Origin: CAZTHK01 sp964613215
Lineage (GTDB): Bacteria; Krumholzibacteriota; Krumholzibacteriia; Krumholzibacteriales; CAZTHK01
Reading direction: 5' to 3'
Assembly (NCBI GenBank): GCA_964613215.1
Contig: CAZTHK010000017.1
Location: 11,560 to 75,559, forward strand
Length of the DNA stretch: 64,000 nucleotides
Below the pieces are notes generated by a model, which saw nothing but the letters and a program-made list of their open reading frames with translations, made no database searches and was not told the origin of the DNA. Shown here in pieces: positions 28,134 to 35,945 of this stretch. The position numbers and the translations under genes were made by a program. How positions within the stretch are numbered: position 1 is the stretch's first letter; every line of letters begins with the position of its first letter.

Positions 28134-28574
28134 TCACGCCTCCTCAACTATGATCCCCATGCTTCTGGCGGAACCCTCGATTATCTTCACCGCAGCATCA
28201 ACATTGTGTGCATTGAGATCTTCGGCCTTCCGCCTGGCAATATCCACAAGCTGCTTCCGTTTTATCTTAGCTACCTTTTCCCGGTTCGGTTCCCCCGAAC
28301 CCTTGGCAATATTGGCCGCTTCCTTAAGCAGCTCAGAAGCCGGAGGCGATTTGGTAATGAATGAAAATGTTCTGTCGGCATAAACCGTAATTTCTACCGG
28401 GATAATAGTTCCCGTCATGTTCTGCGTCTGGGCATTGAACTGCTTGCAGAAATCCATGGAACTTACCTGCAGCTGCCCCAGCGCCGGACCCACCGGCGGA
28501 GCGGGCGAAGCCTGCCCCCCCGGAATCTGAAGTTTTATAACCTTTAATACCTTCTTCTTGCGTTTCTTAGCCAT
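28134..28574 (-). CDS. rplK: 50S ribosomal protein L11
   Basis: Binds the GTPase-associated centre of 23S rRNA and is needed for RelA activation and for thiostrepton binding in other species. It shows KLQIPGGQASPAPPVGPALGQL-like sequence, the TGTIIPVEITVYADRTF block and KAEDLNAHNVDAAVKIIEGSARSMGI. It has 146 residues, slightly over the usual 141. Confidence 0.98.
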   Translation of the reverse strand: MAKKRKKKVLKVIKLQIPGGQASPAPPVGPALGQLQVSSMDFCKQFNAQTQNMTGTIIPVEITVYADRTFSFITKSPPASELLKEAANIAKGSGEPNREKVAKIKRKQLVDIARRKAEDLNAHNVDAAVKIIEGSARSMGIIVEEA

Positions 28575-28619
28575 TAATCATTTACTCCTTGATATCTGTT
28601 ATCCAGGCAGTAGCAGACC

Positions 28620-29441
28620 CTACAGTGTTTTTACCTGAAGAAAGTCGAGCTCTACCGGGGTTTCCCGGCCGAAGATGCTTACCAGAACCTTGATCTTCCC
28701 CCTCTCCGGATTGATCTCATCCACCACTCCGGTGAAATCGGCAAATGGGCCATCCGTTACCCTGACATGTTCCCCGATGGTAAAGGGAACCTCGGGTATA
28801 ATACCCTCCTTCTTCTCCATCCGTCCCAGTATCCTGTCCACCTCCTTCTGCGGTATGGGGAAGGGCTTCCTTCCCCCTCCCACAAAGTGAGTTACGCCGG
28901 GTACATCTTCTATCATCCCCCAGGTTTCATTGTTCATTTCCATCTCTATCAGCAGATAGCTGGGGAACAGTTTTCTCTTGGAAACTGTTTTCTCTCCCTT
29001 CTTCATCTCCGCCACATCCTCCGTAGCTATCAGAACCCTGCCGAATTTATCCTCCAGACCCGACCCTTCTATCAGCCGCTCAATAGTTTCCCTGACCTTC
29101 TTTTCCCTGCCCGAGTAAGTGTGAACCACATACCACTTCATATTACTCTTATCCTTCTCCGGTTTCTCTTCACCCCTCTTGACTTCCTGCTCCCGGTCAG
29201 TGGTATCAGTATCCTTCTCCCCGGCCCTGCCGCTTTCTTCCTCCCGCTCCGTTTTCTGCTTATCCCCGGTTGCCGCCCCGCTACCGGATTCACCCTTGCC
29301 GTTATCCTTCTTCTGTTCATCCGGTGCAGATGCAGCTTCGCCGGGATTCTCCGTTTCCGATTCTTCTACCGCAGAAGCCTTGATATTCTCTTCATCTTCA
29401 CGGTTTTCCGGTTTCAGGTTTCTGGAATCTTCAGAATTCAT
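28620..29441 (-). CDS. nusG: Transcription elongation/antitermination factor NusG with acidic N-terminal extension
   Basis: Binds RNA polymerase and links it to Rho and to ribosomal S10. The NGN domain starts near residue 101 (MKWYVVHTYSGREKKV) and the KOW domain (GEHVRVTDGPFADFTGVV) is near the C-terminus. The first 100 residues are polar and acidic with no hydrophobic core; ordinary NusG has about 175-190 residues in all. The start at 29441 is 49 bp from secE, but an internal ATG at 29141 with GGAGAAGGA about ten bases upstream would give a normal-sized protein. Both forms are possible. Confidence 0.9.
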   Translation of the reverse strand: MNSEDSRNLKPENREDEENIKASAVEESETENPGEAASAPDEQKKDNGKGESGSGAATGDKQKTEREEESGRAGEKDTDTTDREQEVKRGEEKPEKDKSNMKWYVVHTYSGREKKVRETIERLIEGSGLEDKFGRVLIATEDVAEMKKGEKTVSKRKLFPSYLLIEMEMNNETWGMIEDVPGVTHFVGGGRKPFPIPQKEVDRILGRMEKKEGIIPEVPFTIGEHVRVTDGPFADFTGVVDEINPERGKIKVLVSIFGRETPVELDFLQVKTL

Positions 29442-29490
29442 CTAACATTCACCGCCAATTAAACTTTCATCTACAAACTACTGGTTCGAT

Positions 29491-29679
29491 TTACCACCCG
29501 AATACAAGTCTTATCAAATAAGACAAAATCTGATCTACCACTCCTATGAACACCGTCACAACAAAAGAGGCAATTATTACTATCTTGGTCGACTCCTTGA
29601 GTTCCTCCCTGGTGGGCCAGGTCACCTTCTTCATCTCGGCCTTGGTCTCCAACAGAAATTTCCTGATCTTTTCAACCAT
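29491..29679 (-). CDS. secE: Preprotein translocase subunit SecE
   Basis: A short SecE of 62 residues with one transmembrane helix (IVIIASFVVTVFIGVVDQIL), preceded by the amphipathic helix and the conserved KKVTWPTREEL turn. It clamps SecY in the translocon. It lies between rpmG and nusG, as in most bacteria. Confidence 0.97.
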   Translation of the reverse strand: MVEKIRKFLLETKAEMKKVTWPTREELKESTKIVIIASFVVTVFIGVVDQILSYLIRLVFGW

Positions 29680-29727
29680 TGAACTCTCCAGCTACTGCTT
29701 ATAATTTTCCCTGCCCCCGCCGGCTTA

Positions 29728-29877
29728 CTAACGTGTTTCCTTGTGCATGGTATGCTGCCGGCAGTTGGGGCAAAACTTCTTGAACTTAACCTTACCACTA
29801 TGGGTACGCTTGTTCTTGGTAGTGGTATAATTTTTATGCTTGCATTTCTCGCAAGCGAGAATAACCAAATCCCTCAT
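29728..29877 (-). CDS. rpmG: 50S ribosomal protein L33
   Basis: A 49-residue protein beginning MRDLVILACEKCKHKNY and ending FCPNCRQHTMHKETR. Two Cys pairs (CEKC and CPNC) make it the zinc-binding form. The gene is too short for a 60-codon cutoff but is unambiguous. It lies between tuf and secE, the conserved tufB-rpmG-secE-nusG order of many non-proteobacterial genomes. Confidence 0.97.
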   Translation of the reverse strand: MRDLVILACEKCKHKNYTTTKNKRTHSGKVKFKKFCPNCRQHTMHKETR

Positions 29878-29894
29878 CTGTTAATTTCCTTCTT

Positions 29895-31088
<1,194 letters not shown>

Positions 31089-31116
31089 CTGGTAGACCTC
31101 CTGGTTTTTATTTATC

Positions 31117-31192
31117 TGGAGCCCACGACCGGATTTGAACCGGTGTCCTCTTCCTTACCAAGGAAGTGCTCCACCGCCTGAGCTACGTGGGC
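31117..31192 (-). tRNA. tRNA-Thr (anticodon GGT)
   Basis: A 76-nt cloverleaf: acceptor GCCCACG pairs with CGTGGGC, the anticodon stem CTTCC/GGAAG encloses the loop TTGGTAA, the T-arm carries GGTTCAAATCC, and CCA is encoded. The anticodon GGT reads ACC and ACU threonine codons. It is the tRNA closest to tuf, equivalent to E. coli thrT. Confidence 0.97.
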
Positions 31193-31211
31193 TTCCAGCA
31201 TGTCTCTTCAC

Positions 31212-31287
31212 TGGAGCGGGAAACGGGGATCGAACCCGCGACCCTCAGCTTGGAAGGCTGATGCTCTACCATCTGAGCTATTCCCGC
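31212..31287 (-). tRNA. tRNA-Gly (anticodon TCC)
   Basis: A 76-nt cloverleaf with acceptor GCGGGAA/TTCCCGC, anticodon loop CTTCCAA, T-loop GGTTCGATCC and encoded CCA. The anticodon TCC reads GGA and GGG. It is third in the cluster, equivalent to E. coli glyT. Confidence 0.97.
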
Positions 31288-31337
31288 TCCGCGCATCCGG
31301 AAAAGACCGGCAAATGCGGTCATCTTCCTGGAATATC

Positions 31338-31422
31338 TGGTGGGGAGGGGAGGATTCGAACCTCCGAAGGCTTCGCCGACAGATTTACAGTCTGTTCCCT
31401 TTGACCACTCGGGAACCTCCCC
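31338..31422 (-). tRNA. tRNA-Tyr (anticodon GTA)
   Basis: An 85-nt class II tRNA with a long variable arm (GGCGAAGCC region). Acceptor GGGGAGG pairs with CCTCCCC, the anticodon loop is CTGTAAA with anticodon GTA, and CCA is encoded. It is second in the cluster, equivalent to E. coli tyrU. Confidence 0.97.
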
Positions 31423-31499
31423 ATCACCGTCGTTTTTAATGCCGGGAAAGCCGAAAAAGCAATATATATCCCCTCGGCCCGATTGATGCAAGCTCAAAT

Positions 31500-31517
31500 T
31501 TTCTAATATGTTAGAAA
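31500..31517 (-). other. AT-rich inverted repeat between two tRNA genes
   Basis: TTTCTAA-TATG-TTAGAAA, a seven-base-pair hairpin in the 126-bp spacer between tRNA-Thr(TGT) and tRNA-Tyr. It lies inside the expected tRNA precursor and may guide processing. The same half-site (TTAGAAA/TTTCTAA) recurs upstream of the secreted-protein gene near 51.9 kb. Confidence 0.35.
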
Positions 31518-31548
31518 CCAGTTACCTTTTTCCCCGGCCTCGTAATTC

Positions 31549-31624
31549 TGGAGCTGGCGAAGGGAATTGAACCCCCAACCTACTGATTACAAATCAGTTG
31601 CTCTACCCATTGAGCTACGCCAGC
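31549..31624 (-). tRNA. tRNA-Thr (anticodon TGT)
   Basis: A 76-nt cloverleaf with acceptor GCTGGCG/CGCCAGC, anticodon stem CTGAT/ATCAG, loop TTTGTAA with anticodon TGT, T-loop GGTTCAATTCC and encoded CCA. It reads ACA and ACG. It is first in the cluster, equivalent to E. coli thrU, and closest to the promoter. Confidence 0.97.
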
Positions 31625-31661
31625 TCGGGATATACCTATCCCCGCAAACGTCAAGGTTGTA

Positions 31662-31690
31662 ATATTAGTTTTATTGAATCACATTGTCAA
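31662..31690 (-). promoter_or_regulatory. Near-consensus sigma70 promoter for the tRNA-tuf operon
   Basis: On the minus strand TTGACA (31685-31690), a 17-base spacer and TAATAT (31662-31667), with A/T-rich DNA upstream that includes runs of T. It lies about 40 bp ahead of tRNA-Thr(TGT). This is the strongest-looking promoter in the window and probably serves the four tRNAs and tuf, and perhaps the genes beyond. Confidence 0.85.
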
Positions 31691-31857
31691 GAAAAAAACG
31701 GGCAAAAAAATCCATAATCACTTTCGGCTATAAAAAATCCTCCATCCCCTGTGCTATCTGCCCGGTACGAAAATCCCGTCTAATATAATAAATGGCAGAA
31801 ATCAACGCAAGTTATTAGATCAATATCAAGAGCTGTTTCGGGGATAAACTTATCATT

Positions 31858-31930
31858 CCCGAAAATCCTCTCTGACTAAGCCGGCTCCTTCACTGGTAAA
31901 CCATTATGTATTTCCCGCACCAGTACCGGG
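31858..31930. repeat. Left copy of imperfect direct repeat flanking the exosortase cassette
   Basis: Aligns by hand with 34318-34390 over about 73 bases at roughly 90% identity: one single-base gap in each copy and five mismatches in the last 50 bases. The conserved core includes AAAATCCTCTCTGA, CCGGCTCCTTC, CTGGTAAACCATT and TTTCCCGCACC. The ends TTCCCG and CGGGAA can pair. Neither copy encodes an obvious protein. Confidence 0.8.
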
Positions 31931-31952
31931 AAACTCCAATCAAACTTTATGC

Positions 31953-31982
31953 TTGACGGAATTGTACAACCTGTGGTATCCT
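31953..31982 (+). promoter_or_regulatory. Candidate promoter for the exosortase cassette
   Basis: TTGACG (31953-31958), an 18-base spacer and TATCCT (31977-31982) on the plus strand, just inside the left repeat. The match is moderate (5/6 and 4/6). Transcription from here would give a leader of about 300 nt before the secreted-protein gene. Confidence 0.45.
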
Positions 31983-31989
31983 GTATATC

Positions 31990-32303
31990 GTGGAATATCG
32001 GGGTCTCAAAAGGCCCAATGAGACCCATGCAAATTAGAGTTCCGAAAGGAGGGAAGCAAACCCATTCAAAGGGAGAAAAGGGTATTATGCTCTTTTTGTC
32101 TTTTTGCCGGTTTGACAGAGATGCCCGGAAGGGGCTGACCCAGGAAAGGAGGATAGATTCAACAGTAAATTCGCGCGGAATGTTAATCTCGAGAACCCTG
32201 ATCCGGATGTGAAGCGAGTAATATCCGTGTCAGGCCCGTAAATGAGTTGAGATACCAGAAGAAGAAAAACTCTTCTTCGCTTTTTGAACCGGAGGATTAT
32301 AGA
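31990..32303 (+). promoter_or_regulatory. Structured leader of the exosortase cassette with terminator-like hairpin
   Basis: This stretch has no convincing gene. It holds a hairpin GGGTCTCA (32001-32008)/TGAGACCC (32019-32026), several purine-rich stretches, and just before the ribosome site a stem GAAGAAGA (32258-32265)/TCTTCTTC (32271-32278) followed by GCTTTTT (32279-32285). The last resembles an intrinsic terminator in the position of an attenuator. I could not match the region to a known riboswitch class. The ribosome site GGAGG (32291-32295) stands eight bases before the ATG. Confidence 0.5.
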
Positions 32304-33179
32304 ATGAAGAAACTTGCACTACTTTCATTGGTATTCCTTTTATTACCCGCTGTCGTCAGTGCTCAGTGCACGAAGGAAGGCGCAACGGGTATTTATGTTA
32401 CTTTTCCCACGGGGATTCAGGACATTTTCGCAGGTCAGACGCTGACCTACACTATCGGTCCCGCCAACTTCGGTGGTGCCACCGATACATTCTGTCTTGA
32501 AGCCACCTCGGCCAGAGGATGGACATTAGTAGGCGATCCCCCGCTGGGAGACTGCTTCATACTCGATTCCATGACTTACATGAACTACGATGTTTCTGTC
32601 ACGGCTGACTGCGAAGCCGCCGTTTGCGAGTATGACACAGTTATTGCCACTCAGGCTTTCTGCGATGTCAATGGTAACTGTGCTCCCGAGTGCGGTGACA
32701 CAGACAGCGACACGCTGATTCTGCATGTGGTGGAATCACCGCCTGCTCTGGATATCCTTCAGGACAGCCTGACCACGGTGGAACAGGGACAGACTGCTGC
32801 TTACATCCCGTTCTCCATCTGTAACGGTGACCCCTGCGCTCCCGCTACAACCTATGACTACGTAATCACCAGCAAGGGTCATGTAGGCGCAGCCATCAAC
32901 CAGAGTGGTACTGCTACTAGCGTTGCCGGCGGTGAATGCGAGGATGTCTATGGTGTAATCGACGCCGGTGCGGCTTCAGTATGCGATTACGATACCCTGA
33001 CCATAATCGCCTGGGATGCTGCCACAGGCGAGGTTTATGACACCTGTGTTCAGCTGATCCATGTTATTACACCTGAGTCGGTACCTCTTTTCTCGACACC
33101 TGTGCTGACAATTCTGGTACTTGCCATGCTTCTGTCCGCTGCGGTGTTCATGAGAAGACGTGCTGCCAACAAGGCGTAA
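32304..33179 (+). CDS. Secreted Ig-like-domain protein with exosortase-type C-terminal sorting signal
   Basis: A 291-residue precursor. The signal peptide is MKKLALLSLVFLLLPAVVSA followed by QC. The mature part seems to hold two related domains of about 100 residues, each rich in Cys, Asp and Thr (FAGQTLTYTIGPANFGG in the first, VEQGQTAAYIPFSICNG in the second), resembling beta-sandwich repeats. From residue 260 comes a tripartite tail: VPLFSTP, a hydrophobic helix, then MRRRAANKA. That layout (motif, helix, basic end) is that of exosortase substrates, closest to IPTL/VP-type tails. An exosortase gene follows after 36 bp. The surface role is unknown; the start at ATG 32304 is fixed by GGAGG. 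Confidence 0.85.
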   Translation: MKKLALLSLVFLLLPAVVSAQCTKEGATGIYVTFPTGIQDIFAGQTLTYTIGPANFGGATDTFCLEATSARGWTLVGDPPLGDCFILDSMTYMNYDVSVTADCEAAVCEYDTVIATQAFCDVNGNCAPECGDTDSDTLILHVVESPPALDILQDSLTTVEQGQTAAYIPFSICNGDPCAPATTYDYVITSKGHVGAAINQSGTATSVAGGECEDVYGVIDAGAASVCDYDTLTIIAWDAATGEVYDTCVQLIHVITPESVPLFSTPVLTILVLAMLLSAAVFMRRRAANKA

Positions 33180-33215
33180 GAATCAACTGCTGTTTAAAAA
33201 CTGAAAGTTGATTAA

Positions 33216-33776
33216 TTGGGCCACGGAAAGAAGCCAGAAGGAGAAAAGAAGATAGCTGCAAAAGGTAAAAGTTTCAGAAAGAGATTTCTAACTTTCCTGG
33301 CGCTTTTTTTCCTCATCTGGCTTCTTTCCTATTTTATTACCCGAAAATACCCTGTAATCGAAGAAAAGCTGATATCCATAGTGGTCAGTGAAGTTTCGCT
33401 CTTCCTTAATCTTTTCAACTACAAGTATAAACTGGAGGGTCCCTCCTTTACCTTCTATGCCCGGCACGGATGCGAGAATATGATAGTGGTGGTGGAATGC
33501 ACCGGTCTCTATACCACCATTATCTTCTACTCTATTATCCTGGCCTATCCGGCAAAGATTTATCAGAAACTGCTGGGGCTGTTAATCGGAATTCCGGCCA
33601 TCCACATCCTCAACCTGCTGAGAATGATCGTTATCTCCCTTATTCTTTACCACAACCGGGACCTGTTCACCTTCTTCCACGGTTATCTGTGGCAGATTAC
33701 CTTCGTAATATTCATGTTACTGCTGGTTATCCTCTGGATGGGCAAGATCGTTAAGAGGAATGATAAGGATGAATGA
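33216..33776 (+). CDS. Exosortase-family transpeptidase (XrtH-like)
   Basis: A polytopic membrane protein of about 186 residues with the exosortase/archaeosortase triad: Cys95 in VVVECTGLYTTI, Arg136 in LNLLRMIVI and His155 in FFHGYLWQ. It is short, as in XrtH and other minimal exosortases, with five or six predicted helices. It should cleave and transfer the C-terminal tail of proteins such as its upstream neighbour. No ATG is available near the N-terminus; TTG 33216 is the likeliest start, and its ribosome site is weak. The stop overlaps the next gene. Subfamily assignment is by resemblance only. Confidence 0.82.
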   Translation: MGHGKKPEGEKKIAAKGKSFRKRFLTFLALFFLIWLLSYFITRKYPVIEEKLISIVVSEVSLFLNLFNYKYKLEGPSFTFYARHGCENMIVVVECTGLYTTIIFYSIILAYPAKIYQKLLGLLIGIPAIHILNLLRMIVISLILYHNRDLFTFFHGYLWQITFVIFMLLLVILWMGKIVKRNDKDE

Positions 33777-34260
33777 ATCAACCAGAAATCAATTCACCGG
33801 CACCAGGGATGTAATCCTGTTCCTGATAATATTTCTTGCCGTTTCTGCAGCACTCTACCTGCTGCATATATTTTTCGGGGATTTCTATATATATATAACC
33901 GGCTACGGGGCCAAACCCCTTCTGGCACTCTTCGGATATGAGATGGATACAGACAGGTTACTCCTGATAAAGGATGAAATATCCCTGAACCTGATCGTTT
34001 TCCTCTCCCTGGTTATTTCAACCTGGAGGATATCGATTTTGAAGAGGCTCAAGGCAGCAGGCTGGGGGATACTAATCCTTACCGCCGCCAACTCGATAAT
34101 CGCCTTTCTCACCTTTCTCAGCGCTAAAAGGGGAAGCGAATCCCTCTGGACAGGGACCGAATTTCTTAACCTGACCATCAACTTCTTCCTGGCTCTGCTC
34201 CTCTGGTTTCTGCTGCTGCCAATCAAATCCCACTTCCCCTACAGGAAGAACAGTAAGTAA
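33769..34260 (+). CDS. Four-helix membrane protein paired with the exosortase
   Basis: A 163-residue protein with four hydrophobic helices (near residues 14-36, 70-87, 97-117 and 132-152) and little soluble sequence. The ATG at 33769 overlaps the end of the exosortase gene by eight bases and has AGAGG ahead, so the two are probably made together. It resembles the membrane proteins often encoded next to XrtH-type exosortases, but I see no catalytic residues. A role in helping or regulating sorting is inferred from position. Confidence 0.7.
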   Translation: MNESTRNQFTGTRDVILFLIIFLAVSAALYLLHIFFGDFYIYITGYGAKPLLALFGYEMDTDRLLLIKDEISLNLIVFLSLVISTWRISILKRLKAAGWGILILTAANSIIAFLTFLSAKRGSESLWTGTEFLNLTINFFLALLLWFLLLPIKSHFPYRKNSK

Positions 34261-34278
34261 TTTTGCTCTGATCCAGGC

Positions 34279-34300
34279 CTTTTTTCATACTGAAAAAAAG
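34279..34300. other. A/T-rich hairpin between convergent genes
   Basis: TTTTTTCA-TAC-TGAAAAAA, eight A-T-dominated pairs, lies 20-40 bp after the last cassette gene and about 190 bp beyond the end of cysS on the other strand. It lacks a G/C stem, so any terminator activity is likely weak. Confidence 0.3.
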
Positions 34301-34317
34301 ATGAGATAATTCCCGGT

Positions 34318-34390
34318 CCCGGAAAATCCTCTCTGATAAGCCGGCTCCTTCGCTGGTAAACCATTGCCTATTTCCCGCACCGGTACCGGG
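34318..34390. repeat. Right copy of imperfect direct repeat flanking the exosortase cassette
   Basis: The partner of 31858-31930, in the same orientation, 2460 bp apart. In this copy the ends extend into an inverted pair: CCCGGTCCCGG (34312-34322) against CCGGTACCGGG (34380-34390), ten of eleven bases pairing. It lies in the 230-bp gap between the cassette and cysS. Confidence 0.8.
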
Positions 34391-34490
34391 CAACACAAGT
34401 CCAGGTATACCGGGACCGCTTCAATACAGTGATATAGGGTTTGAATTGAAATCTGATACTATTGGGCATTCTGGTGTAATGCCAGCAAAG

Positions 34491-35924
34491 TCAGCTCTTC
34501 TTCCCGGTAACCTTGGTACCCCGGGGAGTATCCTCCACCAGGTATCCCCTTTCACCAATTTCATCCCTCAGCCGGTCTGCCAGTTCCCAGTCCTTCTCAT
34601 TTCTGGCCTTCTCTCTACGGCGTACCACTTCCATGACATCTTCAGGTATCTCCTCTTCACCGGAGGGAAGACCCCGGGCAAATAATCCCAGAATGGAGTC
34701 GAACACCTTCATGGCATCCAGGATCTTCCGTATGGCGGAGGGGTCTCTGGCCAACCTCTCCTCATCTTCCGTTCTGGCCCGGTTAACCTCCCTGACCAGC
34801 CGGAATACATGGCCTATCGCCCCGGCGCTGTTAAAATCATCATCCATCGCCTCCATGAAACTCTTCTTAACATCATCCACTACCCGGGCAAGCTCATGCG
34901 GCTCGCCTGCGGACTCTCCTTCACCCCCTTCTTTCAGCTTCCCGGAGAGATACTTGCACATCTTCTCTATCCTTTCAAAACCAGCCTCCGCCTCCTCTAA
35001 CCTCTCCCTGCTGAACTCCGCCCGGTTTCTGAAATGGGTGGAAAGAAGATAGAATCTTACCACCTCTCCCCTGAACTCACTGCAAATCTCCTCCATGGAG
35101 AAGAAATGTCCGGTCGATTTTGACATCTTCTCCCCCTGCAGATTCAACAATCCGTTGTGCAACCAGAACTTTACGAAATCCTTCCCGGTTAAGGCCTCGC
35201 TCTGGGCAATCTCGTTCTCGTGATGAGGAAAGACCAGGTCCTGTCCGCCTCCGTGCATATCCAGGGTTTCACCCAGGTACTTCATCGACATCACCGAACA
35301 TTCGATATGCCAGCCCGGTCTTCCCATCCCCCAGGGACTCTCCCAGGATGGCTCACCCTGCTTGGCCTCCTTCCACAGAGTGAAATCGAGAGGATCCTCC
35401 TTCTCTTCACCAACCTCTATCCTTGCACCGCTTTTGAGATCATCTATCTTTCTGCCGGAGAGCTTTCCATATCCCCTGGAACGGCGCACTCTGAAGTAGA
35501 CATTCCCTCCCGACTGATAGGCAAATCCCTTCTCCACAAGCTTTTTCACCGCATTCACAATATCTTCGATATGCTCCGTAGCCCTGGGATAGACATCGGC
35601 AGGGAGGATGTTCAGTTTACGGGAATATTTGAAATACTCCTTAATATTCTTATCGGCTATCTGGCTGCATTCCACCCCCTCCCTCTGAGCCCTGTCTATA
35701 ATCTTGTCATCCACATCCGTGAAATTCTGAATGTATGTTACCCCGTATCCAAGGTAAGCCAGATAACGCCTTATCATGTCGCCCGCCACAAATGCCAGCA
35801 TATGCCCTATGTGGGGAATTCCCTGAACAGTCAGGCCGCAGAAGTAAATTCCTACTTTCTTGTCATTCAATGGTTCGAACTGGTCCTTCCGGCCCCGAAG
35901 GGTATCATATACTTTAAGTGCCAT
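34491..35924 (-). CDS. cysS: Cysteinyl-tRNA synthetase
   Basis: A class I synthetase charging tRNA-Cys, 477 residues. The HIGH motif is perfect at residues 38-41 (PHIGH), KMSKS follows GE near residue 267, and the zinc-site residues include Cys29, the Cys of HIECSVM and the His pair of FPHHENEIAQSEA. The ribosome site AAGGAAGGG stands ahead of the ATG. It ends the long minus-strand series; ispD-ispF-gltX-cysS proximity is common in bacteria. Confidence 0.98.
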   Translation of the reverse strand: MALKVYDTLRGRKDQFEPLNDKKVGIYFCGLTVQGIPHIGHMLAFVAGDMIRRYLAYLGYGVTYIQNFTDVDDKIIDRAQREGVECSQIADKNIKEYFKYSRKLNILPADVYPRATEHIEDIVNAVKKLVEKGFAYQSGGNVYFRVRRSRGYGKLSGRKIDDLKSGARIEVGEEKEDPLDFTLWKEAKQGEPSWESPWGMGRPGWHIECSVMSMKYLGETLDMHGGGQDLVFPHHENEIAQSEALTGKDFVKFWLHNGLLNLQGEKMSKSTGHFFSMEEICSEFRGEVVRFYLLSTHFRNRAEFSRERLEEAEAGFERIEKMCKYLSGKLKEGGEGESAGEPHELARVVDDVKKSFMEAMDDDFNSAGAIGHVFRLVREVNRARTEDEERLARDPSAIRKILDAMKVFDSILGLFARGLPSGEEEIPEDVMEVVRRREKARNEKDWELADRLRDEIGERGYLVEDTPRGTKVTGKKS

Positions 35925-35945
35925 AAGTTCCCTTCCTTAGAATTG

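Noticed and set aside
31135..31497. Short frames on both strands over the tRNA cluster
   Set aside because: They read tRNA genes in sense or antisense, a common source of false small proteins.
31949..32212. 87-codon frame in the cassette leader
   Set aside because: It starts inside the candidate promoter, has no clear ribosome site and reads like random sequence; an internal start near 32087 remains only a weak leader-peptide possibility.
31990..32303. Leader as a cyclic-di-GMP (GEMM) riboswitch
   Set aside because: Some purine-rich and GCAAACC-like stretches suggest it, but the conserved GEMM core and the second GC-AAAGCC element are missing.
31858..34390. Cassette as a classical transposon
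   Set aside because: The flanking repeats are direct and imperfect, and no transposase or target-site duplication could be found.
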